Shown here one piece after another: positions 23,388-33,233 of a stretch of DNA of 63,269 nucleotides. The DNA is taken from NCBI GenBank assembly GCA_029565735.1, contig JAKQNO010000022.1:1-63269 (forward strand), given 5' to 3'. A program made the position numbers and the translations under genes. The notes under the pieces are model-generated. The model was not told the origin of the DNA. It worked only from the letters and a program-made list of their open reading frames with translations, and did no database searches. This DNA comes from a bacterium. Its GTDB lineage: Bacteria; Oederibacteriota; PGYV01. Position 1 is the stretch's first letter. Each line of letters begins with the position of its first letter.

Positions 23388-25316
23388 TCATCTTAGCACC
23401 GCGATTTTTCTTTTAAAAACTTTATCCCCTTCCTTAATATTAACAACACAGATATAAATTCCGGATTCAACGGTTAAGCCTTCGTTATTTTTTCCGTCCC
23501 ATTCCACTTTATTTTCGTATCCGTCAGTTACGCCTTTGCCGCCTTCTTGTCCCGGTTCAAAACTGTATTTTTTTACGATTTCAGAAAACGGGGTCATTAT
23601 TGTTATAGTCACCTTTGTGTCTTCATATAGCGTGTATCTGATGCCGGTTTTTTCCGTCCCGGGCCTGAAAGGATTGGGGTAATTTGTAAGGCTTATATCG
23701 TTTGTAGAACCGGGCCTTGCGTTATATTCAATTTCCACCTTATCCACTGCCGGCGAAACAGTGACATCTTCCGTATTAAACACTATTTTATACCTGATGT
23801 ATCTTTTATTTCCGAATTCACCCGGCAGCGCCGTGCCTGCGGCATCGGTAAACCACGTACCCGCGGTTCCGTCAGGCCCCATAAAATTCCATGTCTGATT
23901 GTCATTGTTGGCGGCAATCTGAAACCTGATACTGTCATTACCGGCAAGAGCCGGCTGTGTTAAAGGCATCCAGGAGATTTTAGTGAACGTGGACGAGGAT
24001 TTCGTGTCAAACGGCGGAGATAAATATTCTCCGGACGCGGCGTATAAAGTTGAAAAGGAATCAGCCATATAAATCATAAGGTCTTTTGTCCTGTTGTAGT
24101 CCATCCACAAACCGCCGGTGGTATAAACAAGATATGAATCCCTTCCGCCAAACGAAGATGACGCCAGTGCATTCTCGCTGAAAACAGTGTCCTGTGAAGG
24201 ATTCTGAAATATTTCATTGCCTTTAAGCACATAATAAGAGGAAGAATCGGAGCCGGAGGAGGAAAAGGATATCCTGTACTTATGCCCTGCCTGAAGGCTT
24301 AACGGATTAATCAAAGTATGGCTTATCCATGAAAACACATTTAAAATTTCCGCCTTTAAAATAAACACCTCATTATCCACAAGCATTATTTCATTAAGCG
24401 GGTCTGTTATGTCCTGAATTATAATGTACAGGTGCGCGGCAGGCGCAGATGCGCCCGTATATTTGGCATACACGCGCACTTTGGAAATAACAGTATCCGT
24501 CTTTATGTCAAATACCTGCCCTGTAAGATTAGTCCCGTAAACGCTGTTATCTTTGTGCAGATTATACGGGTTTCCTATATAACTGACAGGGCGGCCGGAA
24601 AAATCAAGATATAATCCTGCCGGATCAAGGTATTCAAGCACAAACACCGGCTGGGAATCGGTATTTGCCGCCCAGATTGAACCCGAATCAACGGTATTTA
24701 ACACCATCTGATACGGATCGGCATCTTCAGATGTCGCATAAAATAAATTGTTGGGCGTTGTCGCCCTTGTCCGAAGATAGTTGGAACCGTCCTGTCCGGA
24801 TACGCCTTCAACATAAATGTGATACGGTGTGGAAGCGTTAAGAAAAGCATCAGACGTGAATGTCACCCTTGTGTAATAAGCGCTGCCGGAGGACAGAGTA
24901 TTGTGAATTTCATTATAATTGCCCGGCGCAAGCCATTGCGAAAAAACCGGCGATGTTCCTCCGTATGAATCCGCGGTAATCCCGCATTTATAGGAGCTCT
25001 GCGTCCCCATCCAGTAGCCAAGTATCACAGCGCCCGTGACTGTCATATATTCAGGGACAGAGAAAGCCATTGCCGTCCTGTTGTCAAAAGTATTCAGATA
25101 GTATTCATTTGAACCGTTTATTACAAACCCGTTGCCGGGAAGAGCGTACTGCCCGGATTGCAGGCTTAAAGAAGCATCCGCGCCGGTATTTACGACGCTG
25201 ACAGCGTTTAATGACCCGCCGTAAAAATCCGAATCAGTATTCTGCTTTATTGTGTCTGCCGCGGATATGACAGGCAGAATTAAAACCAGGATAATAAGAT
25301 GAATAAATTTTCCCAT
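23388..25316 (-). CDS. Large secreted protein with FlgD/Por-type C-terminal domain
   Basis: The 642-residue product has a signal peptide (KFIHLIILVLILPVISA), a long strand-rich body with jelly-roll-like segments, and a C-terminal FlgD-like Ig domain (about 550-642: TNYPNPFRPG, VEWDGKNNEG, ESGIYICVVNIKEGD). The NPFRPG start is the usual mark of type IX-like sorting or FlgD-like domains in such proteins. It is likely a cell-surface or released protein of unknown role. The next gene starts within its stop codon, so it is probably made together with the PorV-like barrel protein; PorV carries cargo in type IX secretion, which makes this pairing suggestive. Confidence 0.72.
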   Translation of the reverse strand: MGKFIHLIILVLILPVISAADTIKQNTDSDFYGGSLNAVSVVNTGADASLSLQSGQYALPGNGFVINGSNEYYLNTFDNRTAMAFSVPEYMTVTGAVILGYWMGTQSSYKCGITADSYGGTSPVFSQWLAPGNYNEIHNTLSSGSAYYTRVTFTSDAFLNASTPYHIYVEGVSGQDGSNYLRTRATTPNNLFYATSEDADPYQMVLNTVDSGSIWAANTDSQPVFVLEYLDPAGLYLDFSGRPVSYIGNPYNLHKDNSVYGTNLTGQVFDIKTDTVISKVRVYAKYTGASAPAAHLYIIIQDITDPLNEIMLVDNEVFILKAEILNVFSWISHTLINPLSLQAGHKYRISFSSSGSDSSSYYVLKGNEIFQNPSQDTVFSENALASSSFGGRDSYLVYTTGGLWMDYNRTKDLMIYMADSFSTLYAASGEYLSPPFDTKSSSTFTKISWMPLTQPALAGNDSIRFQIAANNDNQTWNFMGPDGTAGTWFTDAAGTALPGEFGNKRYIRYKIVFNTEDVTVSPAVDKVEIEYNARPGSTNDISLTNYPNPFRPGTEKTGIRYTLYEDTKVTITIMTPFSEIVKKYSFEPGQEGGKGVTDGYENKVEWDGKNNEGLTVESGIYICVVNIKEGDKVFKRKIAVLR

Positions 25317-25327
25317 ATATTCCCCCT

Positions 25328-26506
25328 TTATTTTTTTATCACAACAAGAGATAAAATATTTTCGGCCTTTGCGGCAGTTTTAGAAGAAACACCGGCATAC
25401 TTCGCGCTTTTTATACGGGTTAAACTTTTTACGGCAGCGGCCGCTATTTTTCCGTCAGAATCAGAAACAGCCTTTAACAGAAGGTTCACGGCTTTTTCCG
25501 ACGGAACCCAGCCCAGCGCATATACGGCGGCAACCCTGTTCTGCCTTTCCCCAAGAAACATTTTTTCCAGTACCGCCATGCCTTTGTTAAAATTATACGC
25601 GCATAACGCCCTTGCGGCATTCGCGGATACAAGCGCGTCCTTATCCGACAGCAGCGGATCCAGAAGCTTTATTGCCGCTTTTTTGCGGCCGTCATTGCCG
25701 AACATTTCCGCTTCCAGTATTATAAGGCCCTTGGCGCGCACGGCCGAATAAGGATTTTTTAACAGCCTTTCCATCTCTTCCGGAGCCCTGGAAAGGCCCG
25801 AAGACACAAGCGAAGCGGCGTATGCGGGATCCGCGCCGGATTTAACTTTATCTTTTTTGCCTTCCGATAAAGCCCATTTAACGCGTTCCAGTTCCACGCG
25901 CTGCGAATAAATATCGCGCTCCCTTGCTTCCGCAAGTTTATCAAAACCCCGCAGGACGGCAAAAAACAGCAGCAGTATTCCCACGCCAAAAGCTGCTATA
26001 AGCCATGTAATCTCCGCCCTTGTAAGGCCTGCTTTTGCTCCGGTATCCACGGGAGATTTATTTTCAAGGTAAGCGCCTGCCATAAACTGAACAAGTTCTT
26101 TCTGTTCAGCAGCGCCCTGTGCTTTTGATTCCGGTTTAAACCTCTCTTCAAACGCGGTTTTCACAAAAACATACAGCCGGTCCACCTGTTTATCGTCAGG
26201 CAGAAGTTTTTTGGCGTTCTTTATGTCAATAAAACTCTTTTCTATCTCGCCTGTATAAAAATAATCCGACGACCTCTGAACAAGCAGCCTGGCAAGAATC
26301 TTTTTGGCGTTGATATTATCAGGCAAATATTTAAGGGACTTTTCCATTGATATAATCGCTTCGTCGCGGCTTCCGTCAAGGTATTCGCTTACGGCTTTAT
26401 CATAAAATATCTGCCCCAGATTTTGGTCATCACCGAAGGTATTAACAGGCATTCCCGCGCATACGGCGCAAAATAACGCAAAAAGAAGAAAACATTTGTT
26501 AATCAT
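25328..26506 (-). CDS. TPR and HEAT-repeat membrane protein
   Basis: A signal-like N-terminus (CFLLFALFCAVCAGMPV) is followed by a TPR-like region (about 30-120, DKAVSEYLDGSRDEAIISME and related repeats), a membrane helix (about 165-190, ITWLIAAFGVGILLLFFAVL), and HEAT/PBS-type repeats (about 225-390, such as ALVSANAARALCAYN and RVAAVYALGWVPS). The HEAT part is probably cytoplasmic and acts as a scaffold. It ends 11 bases before the next start and so is co-transcribed with the secreted protein and barrel protein genes, which suggests a role in their assembly or export. Ribosome site AAGGGGGGCAGG. Confidence 0.72.
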   Translation of the reverse strand: MINKCFLLFALFCAVCAGMPVNTFGDDQNLGQIFYDKAVSEYLDGSRDEAIISMEKSLKYLPDNINAKKILARLLVQRSSDYFYTGEIEKSFIDIKNAKKLLPDDKQVDRLYVFVKTAFEERFKPESKAQGAAEQKELVQFMAGAYLENKSPVDTGAKAGLTRAEITWLIAAFGVGILLLFFAVLRGFDKLAEARERDIYSQRVELERVKWALSEGKKDKVKSGADPAYAASLVSSGLSRAPEEMERLLKNPYSAVRAKGLIILEAEMFGNDGRKKAAIKLLDPLLSDKDALVSANAARALCAYNFNKGMAVLEKMFLGERQNRVAAVYALGWVPSEKAVNLLLKAVSDSDGKIAAAAVKSLTRIKSAKYAGVSSKTAAKAENILSLVVIKK

Positions 26507-26923
26507 CCTGCCCCCCTTATATCAAAGCCCCATATTTAACAACATCAGTTTTTAATTTTACGTAAGCGGGATTCATGTCGGTTTTTTAGAAGGTTATTCC
26601 GGGTATAATTACATACCAAATATAGCATAAGATTTTCGATTATCAAAATGGCAGGGCTTAGAAATCACGAGGTACAGAGGGACGGATGCACAGAGGGACA
26701 GAAGTAAAACAGAGGTTCAGAAGGTCGGATGGTCGGAAGGTCGGAGGGACAGCGCGCCCTGAAAAAATATACCCAAGCCCTGTGAGACGGATGATTGGAT
26801 AGTCAAATAAAGTTAACCGCTAAACTGCTGAGCTGTCCCCTAACACTTACGCTCGCAAGCTCGCTTCAGTCCGGGGATTTCCGCTGCGCATGCTCGCTCC
26901 AACCAAGCTGCTGAGCTGCGTTT
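26507..26923. other. Gap with octamer tracts and MITE-like fragments
   Basis: The first 150 bases are AT-rich and hold a GGTAT/ATACC inverted repeat (26598-26613). From about 26670 there are octamers (GGTACAG, AGGGACGG, ATGCACAG, AGGGACAG), then GGTCGGA-type octamers to 26750, the right-end module of the MITE-like element (26752-26780), and 26837-26903, which is the inverted partner of 1769-1837. The stretch before the PilZ stop (CTGCTGAGCTGCG) repeats the octamer words seen before the kamA-family stop. No gene is seen. Confidence 0.6.
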
Positions 26924-27298
26924 TTAAAGGAATGTCTTTCTGTGCTCCACTATAAAAGCTTCAATCATTGCCCTGTCATCTTCACGGATAATCATAAAAT
27001 CAAGGCCGGTTATAAACCCGTTGCATGTTTCCGCCCATCTTGTGTTTGCGACCTCGCAGAAAATCGCGGATGTATTTTCTTCACCGCCGATAATTACTTC
27101 AACCTGTATAACATCGCCTATTTCGGGTTTTTCGGGAAGGATAACGCTTAAACCTTTTAAGGAAATATCCTGTATTACAGAGGTTTTCTTTTCGGATTTA
27201 TTGTCATCAAACAGGCTGTCAATAAAGAAATATTCTATTTCTTTTTCCATCTTAACCCTGCTATGCAGCCTTCTTTCATCCATTCTTTTTACAGTCAT
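26924..27298 (-). CDS. PilZ-domain cyclic di-GMP receptor
   Basis: The start at 27298 (MTVKRMDERRLHSR) is preferred because GAGG lies eight bases before it and the longer frame adds unrelated residues. The 124-residue single-domain protein has the two ligand motifs of PilZ: RRLHSR near the N-terminus and DISLKGLSV at about residue 55 (D/N-x-S-x-x-G). It should bind cyclic di-GMP and pass the signal to an unknown partner. It is the only PilZ gene in a window that encodes three cyclases and one phosphodiesterase. Confidence 0.87.
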   Translation of the reverse strand: MTVKRMDERRLHSRVKMEKEIEYFFIDSLFDDNKSEKKTSVIQDISLKGLSVILPEKPEIGDVIQVEVIIGGEENTSAIFCEVANTRWAETCNGFITGLDFMIIREDDRAMIEAFIVEHRKTFL

Positions 27299-27438
27299 AT
27301 CAATCGCCTCAACTGATAATATGCATAAAACATGCCCGGAATTTCGGCTGTTGAAACGATTCAATGCGCCTTATGAAAACATTATAAGCGCCAAAAGGAA
27401 CATTATTTTCGCGGTTGTCCTCGACGGGACATTTTGAT

Positions 27439-30321
27439 TTATTTGGGTTTTATTACCTGTTTTTTCTTTTTAGAATTGGCCGTTGAAGCTGAATCCGCGT
27501 TATGCGTCTGGGTAACGTGCTTTTTAAGAAACTGCCCGGTATAGGATTTTGATATCTCCATTATTTCTTCCGGCGTTCCCTGCGCTACCAGTGTGCCGCC
27601 TTTATCCCCGCCTTCGGGGCCAAGATCTATTATGTAATCGGAATTCTTTATGACATCAAGGTTGTGTTCTATCACAATGACGGTGTTGCCGCGTTCCACA
27701 AGTTCATTTAATACGTGAAGCAGCTTTTCTATATCTGCAAAGTGCAATCCTGTCGTTGGCTCGTCAAGGATATAAACCGTTTGTCCCGTTGAACGCTTGC
27801 ACAGTTCCGCGGCAAGTTTTATCCTCTGCGCTTCGCCGCCTGACAGCGTGGTTGCCGGCTGTCCAAGCTTTATGTAGCCAAGGCCGACGTCATCAAGGGT
27901 TTTTAAAATCCTGTAGGCGTTGGGAATGTTCTTAAAAAATTCCAGCGCTTCTTCCACGCGCATTTCCAGGACTTCGGCAATATTTTTTTCTTTATAAAGC
28001 ACTTCAAGGGTTTCCCTGTTATACCTTTTGCCCGCGCATTCCTCGCAGGGCACATAAACATCCGGTAAAAAATGCATCTCTATCTTGATTATACCGTCGC
28101 CGGAACACGCTTCGCACCTGCCGCCTTTGACGTTAAAGCTGAACCTGCCCGGTTCATAGCCGCGGATTTTTGCCTCTTTGGTCTGCGTGAACAAATCCCT
28201 TATTTCCCCGAACACGCCGGTATATGTGGCGGCGTTTGACCTTGGCGTCCTTCCTATCGGGCTCTGGTCTATCTCTATTACCTTGTCTATCAGGTGCCAG
28301 TTGTTTATTTCTTTATACCCTTCGGGTTTATAATTTGTATGGTAAACCTTGTGCATAAGCGCAGGATAGAACGTTTCCGCAATAAGCGAAGACTTGCCCG
28401 AACCCGAAACGCCGGTCACGGCTATAAACGTGCCAAGCGGAAAATGCACCGAGATATTTTTTAAATTATTGGTTGTAACTCCTTTTAATTCCAGAAATTT
28501 CTCGGCTGTCCTTCTTTTTTTATTTACAACTATCTTATTCCTGTTCTGCAGATAGCCGGCTGTAAGGGATTTTTTGCATTTTAATATTTCCTGAAGGCTT
28601 CCCTGGCAGACTATTTCGCCGCCGTGAACGCCCGGCCCCGGCCCTATGTCCACTATATGGTCGCAGTTAAGCATGGTCTCTTCATCATGCTCCACGACTA
28701 TGACCGTGTTTCCAAGGTCGCGCAGGTTTTTAAGCGCCTCTATTAACTTCATATTGTCACGCTGGTGAAGCCCTATGCTTGGCTCGTCAAGGATATACAA
28801 AACGCCCATTAATCCCACGCCTATCTGATTGGCAAGGTGTATCCTCTGAAACTCTCCTCCGGACAATGTGCCCGCCTTGCGTTCAAGGGTAAGGTAAGAA
28901 AGCCCCACGTTTAAAAGGAATTCAAGCCTGCCCTTTATCTCCTTAAGGATAAGCTTTGCGACAGCCGCGTCCCTTTCGTTTAATTTAAGGGTGGTAAAAA
29001 ACTCATGCGCCTTTTCCACGGACATTTCAGACGCCTGAATTATTGATTTGCCGTTTACATACACGGACATTGATTCCGGCTTTAACCTTTTGCCGCCGCA
29101 GGAATTGCACGGCCTTTCCACCATATACCTACCAAGGATGTCTTCCCTTATTTTTTCCGTGGTTGTCTCGCGGTACCTTCTTTCAAGAAAAGGAATAAGG
29201 CCTTCAAAGCCGCCGGTGTATTTGTATTCGCCGTCGTGGCTTTTGTATTTGTAGTCAAATTTAATTTCCTCGTCTAATCCGTAAAGTATGGCTTTCTGCA
29301 CCTTAGGCGGAAGTTTTTCAAACGCCACATCCAGGCTGAACTTCATATGCCTGCTTAACGCCGCAAGCATCTGCCAGTAATACCCTTCCTGATTCTGCCA
29401 CGGCTTTAAGGCGCCTTCTTTTAAAGTAAGCTTCGGCATAACAATAAGGCGTTCATCCACCTGAATTTTGGTACCAAGGCCCGTGCATTCAGGGCACGCG
29501 CCGAAAGGGTTGTTAAAGGAAAACATCCTTGGTTCAAGCTTTGACATCGAAAAGCCGCATTTAGGGCAGGACAGTTTTTCCGAAAACAGCGTGTCTTTGC
29601 CGGTCGCAAAATCCGTGATTATTACAGCGCCTTCAGAAAGTTTTACCGCAAGTTCAAGCGACTGGGTAAGCCTGCCTTTAATATCGGCGGACACTTCAAG
29701 CCTGTCCACGACAATTTCTATGGAGTGTTTTTTATTCTTTTCAAGTTTTATACTCTCTTCAAGTTCGGTTACTTTTCCGTTGACCCTTACCCTTAAAAAG
29801 CCCTCTTTTTTAATATTGTCGAACAGCTTCTGGTATTCGCCTTTTCTTCCGCTTACAACAGGCGCAAGCACCATAATTTTGGCGCCTGCCATATCTGCCA
29901 GGACTTTGTCCGCTATCATCTGGACTGTCTGCGATTTAATAGGCGTGTTGTCGTTCGGGCAGTGCGGAACGCCAATTCTGGAGTATAAGAGCCTTAAATA
30001 ATCGTGAATTTCAGTAATGGTGCCCACTGTGGAACGCGGGTTGTTTCCCGCGCTTTTCTGTTCAATCGCGATTGCCGGGGACAGTCCTTCTATTGTGTCC
30101 ACATCCGGCTTCTGCATCTGTCCAAGGAACATCCTTGAATAGGCGGACAGCGATTCCATATATCGCCTTTGCCCTTCCGCGTATATGGTGTCAAACGCCA
30201 GCGATGATTTACCGGAACCTGAAACCCCGGTTAAAACTATGAATTTATCCCTTGGGAGTGTTATGTCAATGTTCTTTAAATTGTGCTCGCGCGCGCCTTT
30301 AATTACTATGTCTTTTGCCAT
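27439..30321 (-). CDS. uvrA: Excinuclease ABC subunit A
   Basis: The start at 30321 ([18 protein letters not shown]) follows AGGAG by six bases; a further ATG 21 bases upstream overlaps that site. The 960-residue protein has both ABC cassettes (GVSGSGKSS twice, LSGGEFQRI and LSGGEAQRI) and the zinc modules (CPKC...CPEC and CEAC...CEEC). It recognises bulky DNA damage for UvrB in nucleotide excision repair. The C-terminus ends in a lysine-rich tail ([10 protein letters not shown]), which is common in this family. It is a single-gene unit. Confidence 0.98.
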   Translation of the reverse strand: MAKDIVIKGAREHNLKNIDITLPRDKFIVLTGVSGSGKSSLAFDTIYAEGQRRYMESLSAYSRMFLGQMQKPDVDTIEGLSPAIAIEQKSAGNNPRSTVGTITEIHDYLRLLYSRIGVPHCPNDNTPIKSQTVQMIADKVLADMAGAKIMVLAPVVSGRKGEYQKLFDNIKKEGFLRVRVNGKVTELEESIKLEKNKKHSIEIVVDRLEVSADIKGRLTQSLELAVKLSEGAVIITDFATGKDTLFSEKLSCPKCGFSMSKLEPRMFSFNNPFGACPECTGLGTKIQVDERLIVMPKLTLKEGALKPWQNQEGYYWQMLAALSRHMKFSLDVAFEKLPPKVQKAILYGLDEEIKFDYKYKSHDGEYKYTGGFEGLIPFLERRYRETTTEKIREDILGRYMVERPCNSCGGKRLKPESMSVYVNGKSIIQASEMSVEKAHEFFTTLKLNERDAAVAKLILKEIKGRLEFLLNVGLSYLTLERKAGTLSGGEFQRIHLANQIGVGLMGVLYILDEPSIGLHQRDNMKLIEALKNLRDLGNTVIVVEHDEETMLNCDHIVDIGPGPGVHGGEIVCQGSLQEILKCKKSLTAGYLQNRNKIVVNKKRRTAEKFLELKGVTTNNLKNISVHFPLGTFIAVTGVSGSGKSSLIAETFYPALMHKVYHTNYKPEGYKEINNWHLIDKVIEIDQSPIGRTPRSNAATYTGVFGEIRDLFTQTKEAKIRGYEPGRFSFNVKGGRCEACSGDGIIKIEMHFLPDVYVPCEECAGKRYNRETLEVLYKEKNIAEVLEMRVEEALEFFKNIPNAYRILKTLDDVGLGYIKLGQPATTLSGGEAQRIKLAAELCKRSTGQTVYILDEPTTGLHFADIEKLLHVLNELVERGNTVIVIEHNLDVIKNSDYIIDLGPEGGDKGGTLVAQGTPEEIMEISKSYTGQFLKKHVTQTHNADSASTANSKKKKQVIKPK

Positions 30322-30452
30322 ATTAAGCTCCTGTAAAATCAAAATAGTTACGAAAATTAATTATAGCAGAAAAAGAAAGGAAAGAAAACCTGCAGCTGGG
30401 CAGCTTGGCGGCCGGGCGGCTAAGCAACACAGGGGCAGAGGTATAAAGGTAT

Positions 30453-30480
30453 GGTAGACGCGGATCTTTAGCCCGCGCGT
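30453..30480 (+). repeat. REP-like hairpin headed by GGTAG
   Basis: Reads GGTAGACGCGGATCTTTAGC and then CCGCGCGT on the plus strand; stem ACGCGG / CCGCGCGT with one bulge. It matches the subfamily at 56232-56263 and 63043-63069. Confidence 0.55.
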
Positions 30481-30511
30481 ATTTGTTATTAAAAACAACA
30501 TATTAAAACAC

Positions 30512-30537
30512 GGGACGCGCAGGAGCACGTCCCCTGC
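30512..30537 (-). repeat. GGGACG hairpin, copy 3
   Basis: Same 26-base unit as 20445-20470 and 21840-21865 (GGGACGCGCAGGAGCACGTC core), with GCAG instead of GTAG at its head. Confidence 0.55.
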
Positions 30538-30600
30538 AAAAACATACCAATCGCCTTCAATATTTCGCTTATGCTTATCTGCCTATAGCTTAATACTTTT

Positions 30601-33177
30601 TTAATATGACCACCATACGCTGGCAGTATCAAATTCAGGTTCATTTACCCCGCCTATTATCCACATTTTCCCGTCATAAAGACACCCGGCAAAGCTTTCT
30701 CTGGCAAGCGCGGATGAGTCCGTTGATATCTGTGTCCATGTAACACCGTCTGTGCTTGACCATGCGTCTCCAAACGTTGTTGTAACATTTCCACCGCCTA
30801 TTACCCACATCCTGTTTTGATGAACAAAACTTACATGGCCGGCCCTTGGAGAAAAACCTGCAGCGGCAGTTTCCTGCGTCCAGGTTATTCCATCCGGCGA
30901 CGACCACACGTCGTTTAGACAAGTACTTGTTCCGTCTATACCGCCAATTACCCAAAGTTTACTGTTATAGCTTAAGACCGTATGAAGTTTTCTTTTTGAA
31001 AAAGCCGGATTTGATGCCGCTAAATTCCATATTGCTCCGTCAGAAGAATAATACACGCTGTTTAATGCAGTATTCGACTGATCAACTCCGCCTATTATCC
31101 ACATCTTCTGCCCCGTGCCATTATCAAATAAAGCTGACGCGTGATAAGTACGCCTGCCAAAAGCCGCGTTTCCGGTTGTCATAAGCCAGTCAGTCCCGTT
31201 TATAGATTCAAAAACTTCGGCATATTTATTTGAACCGTCAGAACCTGCCAGGATATATATTTTTCCGTTATAAACAAGCGCTGTATGCTGAATTCTAAAT
31301 GGCATAGGCGTATTCTGCGGAACGTATGTCCAGTTTATTCCGTCAGCAGATTTAAATGTGGAAGTATTGCCTTTGCCTTCAGAATAATTAAATCCTCCGG
31401 TAACCCACATTTTATCTCCGGCTCCGTCATTATATACAAAAGCAGCAAACTCCCCTTTTCTGTCAAATGCAGTTCCTGTTGCTTTAGTCCAAACCGTACC
31501 AGGCAGCGCCGTATTTGTAGCGGTTGCGGTATTTGTAAATGTATGCGTGGCAGTGGCGGTATTGGTGTCGGTTCCTGTCTCTGTTGCCGTATGCGTATAT
31601 GTATGTGTATCTGTGGCTGTATATGTATGTGTAGGCGTATACTCTGTCAGCTGAAGGTTAAGGGTGTAGTTATAATAAAAACCTCCCATAACGTTCTTTC
31701 CTGTTATCCTTATCCCGTACAATCCCGGCGTAAGCGATGCCGTTATTTTGGAATACCCTCCGCCGTTGCCGTCATCATCTTCCGTTATCAGCCCGCTGCA
31801 CGGGTCTGAAAGCAGCTGCATTACGGTATCGCCGCCGTCTGTTCCGGCAGTTGTTATGATTACCTGCGAATGCGCGCTGACTGTGAAATGGATAAAATCA
31901 ATATCAGTGTCGTCTATCCACCTTGTCTGTGTTTCCCCGTTTTCAATGGGCTTTGAAGAACCGCATCCGTCATCGCCTTCATATAAATCAGGCGTTAATC
32001 CGGGCGTCGGCGTATCAGTCTGTGTATATGTTGGTTCTATTGTATTTGTATGTGTTGAAGTTAAAACAGTATAAAGGATGTGATAATCGGGGTTATCTTC
32101 GAACGTATTTACCCTGACGTAATACGTTCCAGCGTCCAGAATAGCGTCTATCCCGGAATAATTGCCTGCCAGATTTCCGGAATTGTTCCGGTAAGGTTCA
32201 TTTATAACAACTCCCGCAGAGGTATATAAAAGCAACGAATTGCTTTGTGCCATCGGCGCTCCGCCTGTAAGGATTGATATATACGCAGGTTCCGGCAGCA
32301 TTAATAAAGCCCAGTCAATTGAATTATCCGGATAATCCGCAGCGTGCATCTGCATAACATCAGGAGTCAGCTGCGGAGCTGTAGACCATTCGTTATCCTG
32401 CGGTTCCCAAGAATCTATGGGAGTCGGAGTTTCAGATGACGTAAATGTGGGTTCCGGAGTATAAGTATCTGTCGAAGTCGGCAGCACGCCGGATTCTGTC
32501 ACAAGCTGTATTGTGTAATTTACTTCCGCAGGAGCGGCAAAATAATTAGGCAGATTTATGTAATATGTGCCCGCCCCAAGGACAGCGTAGCGAATAAAAG
32601 TATTCTCCACAGTGGATGTTGACGTTTCCCCAAAAATATAAGTTGAAGCATCAGATTCATAAAGATATGCGTTAAGGTCCGTGACAACGTCCCCTGTCTT
32701 GACGGTTATTGAAACGCCCCTTGTTTCGGTCAGCGTAAACCATATCCAGTCCACATCATCTATAGGATAAACAGAAGCACTACGAAGTGTATCTACCGGC
32801 AACTCCGTGGCCGCATCGCTTGTATTATCGATTTCAAAAACATCCGCCGAAGGCAATGCTGTATGGGTGGATGTGGGTTCAATGGTCTGCGTATCCGTGG
32901 GAGTTTCAGTTTCGGTATATGTATGCGTGTAAGTATCAGTAAATGTATCCTGCACCGTATCCGTATGTGTATGGGTAAAAGTATAAGTGCTTAAAGGGTC
33001 AACGGTATCAGTTTGTGTGAAAGTTGGAATTAACGGCGGTGTTATAGTCAGTTCCGGCGGCGGTGTTTCCCCGCCCGGAATTGAAGGCCCTGTCGGGTTT
33101 GTTTTGGATGAACAGTTTATTATTAAACCATAAACAAGAAGGGCAATAATAATCAACGCGGATATTCTTTTAGCCAT
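30601..33177 (-). CDS. Giant lipoprotein with TxT linkers, three PPC domains and a Kelch propeller
   Basis: The 858-residue product has a signal helix ending LIINC (Cys22, a lipoprotein-like site with an uncommon Asn before Cys). Domains: Thr-x linker 45-108, PPC-like beta domain 110-228, linker, PPC-like 258-372, linker, PPC-like 396-505, a denser Thr linker 507-553 (THTYTATDTHTYTHTATET), and a Kelch-type propeller 556-858 with repeats such as KMWIIGGVDQS and KLWVIGGIDGT. It is surface-anchored or released; the propeller may bind glycans or proteins. No catalytic site was recognised. Ribosome site CAGGAGGACAT. Confidence 0.78.
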   Translation of the reverse strand: MAKRISALIIIALLVYGLIINCSSKTNPTGPSIPGGETPPPELTITPPLIPTFTQTDTVDPLSTYTFTHTHTDTVQDTFTDTYTHTYTETETPTDTQTIEPTSTHTALPSADVFEIDNTSDAATELPVDTLRSASVYPIDDVDWIWFTLTETRGVSITVKTGDVVTDLNAYLYESDASTYIFGETSTSTVENTFIRYAVLGAGTYYINLPNYFAAPAEVNYTIQLVTESGVLPTSTDTYTPEPTFTSSETPTPIDSWEPQDNEWSTAPQLTPDVMQMHAADYPDNSIDWALLMLPEPAYISILTGGAPMAQSNSLLLYTSAGVVINEPYRNNSGNLAGNYSGIDAILDAGTYYVRVNTFEDNPDYHILYTVLTSTHTNTIEPTYTQTDTPTPGLTPDLYEGDDGCGSSKPIENGETQTRWIDDTDIDFIHFTVSAHSQVIITTAGTDGGDTVMQLLSDPCSGLITEDDDGNGGGYSKITASLTPGLYGIRITGKNVMGGFYYNYTLNLQLTEYTPTHTYTATDTHTYTHTATETGTDTNTATATHTFTNTATATNTALPGTVWTKATGTAFDRKGEFAAFVYNDGAGDKMWVTGGFNYSEGKGNTSTFKSADGINWTYVPQNTPMPFRIQHTALVYNGKIYILAGSDGSNKYAEVFESINGTDWLMTTGNAAFGRRTYHASALFDNGTGQKMWIIGGVDQSNTALNSVYYSSDGAIWNLAASNPAFSKRKLHTVLSYNSKLWVIGGIDGTSTCLNDVWSSPDGITWTQETAAAGFSPRAGHVSFVHQNRMWVIGGGNVTTTFGDAWSSTDGVTWTQISTDSSALARESFAGCLYDGKMWIIGGVNEPEFDTASVWWSY

Positions 33178-33233
33178 ATGTCCTCCTGATATATTTAGTT
33201 AATTATACCAGATAAAACGGCAAAAAATTAAAA

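Larger units (their letters stand above)
30392..30594. repeat. Composite intergenic cassette, third copy
   Basis: Eight octamers in register (GCAGCTGG, GCAGCTTG, GCGGCCGG, GCGGCTAA, GCAACACA, GGGGCAGA, GGTATAAA, GGTATGGT; 30392-30455), a GGTAG-headed hairpin (30453-30480), an A-rich spacer, the GGGACG hairpin (30512-30537), and a tract ending TGCCTATAGCTTAA at 30594, seven bases from the stop codon of the Kelch gene. Confidence 0.62.

Noticed and set aside
31285-32074. Long plus-strand frames opposite the Kelch lipoprotein gene
   Set aside because: Antisense to well-supported domains; Cys/Ile/Met-rich composition is the mirror of Thr codons.
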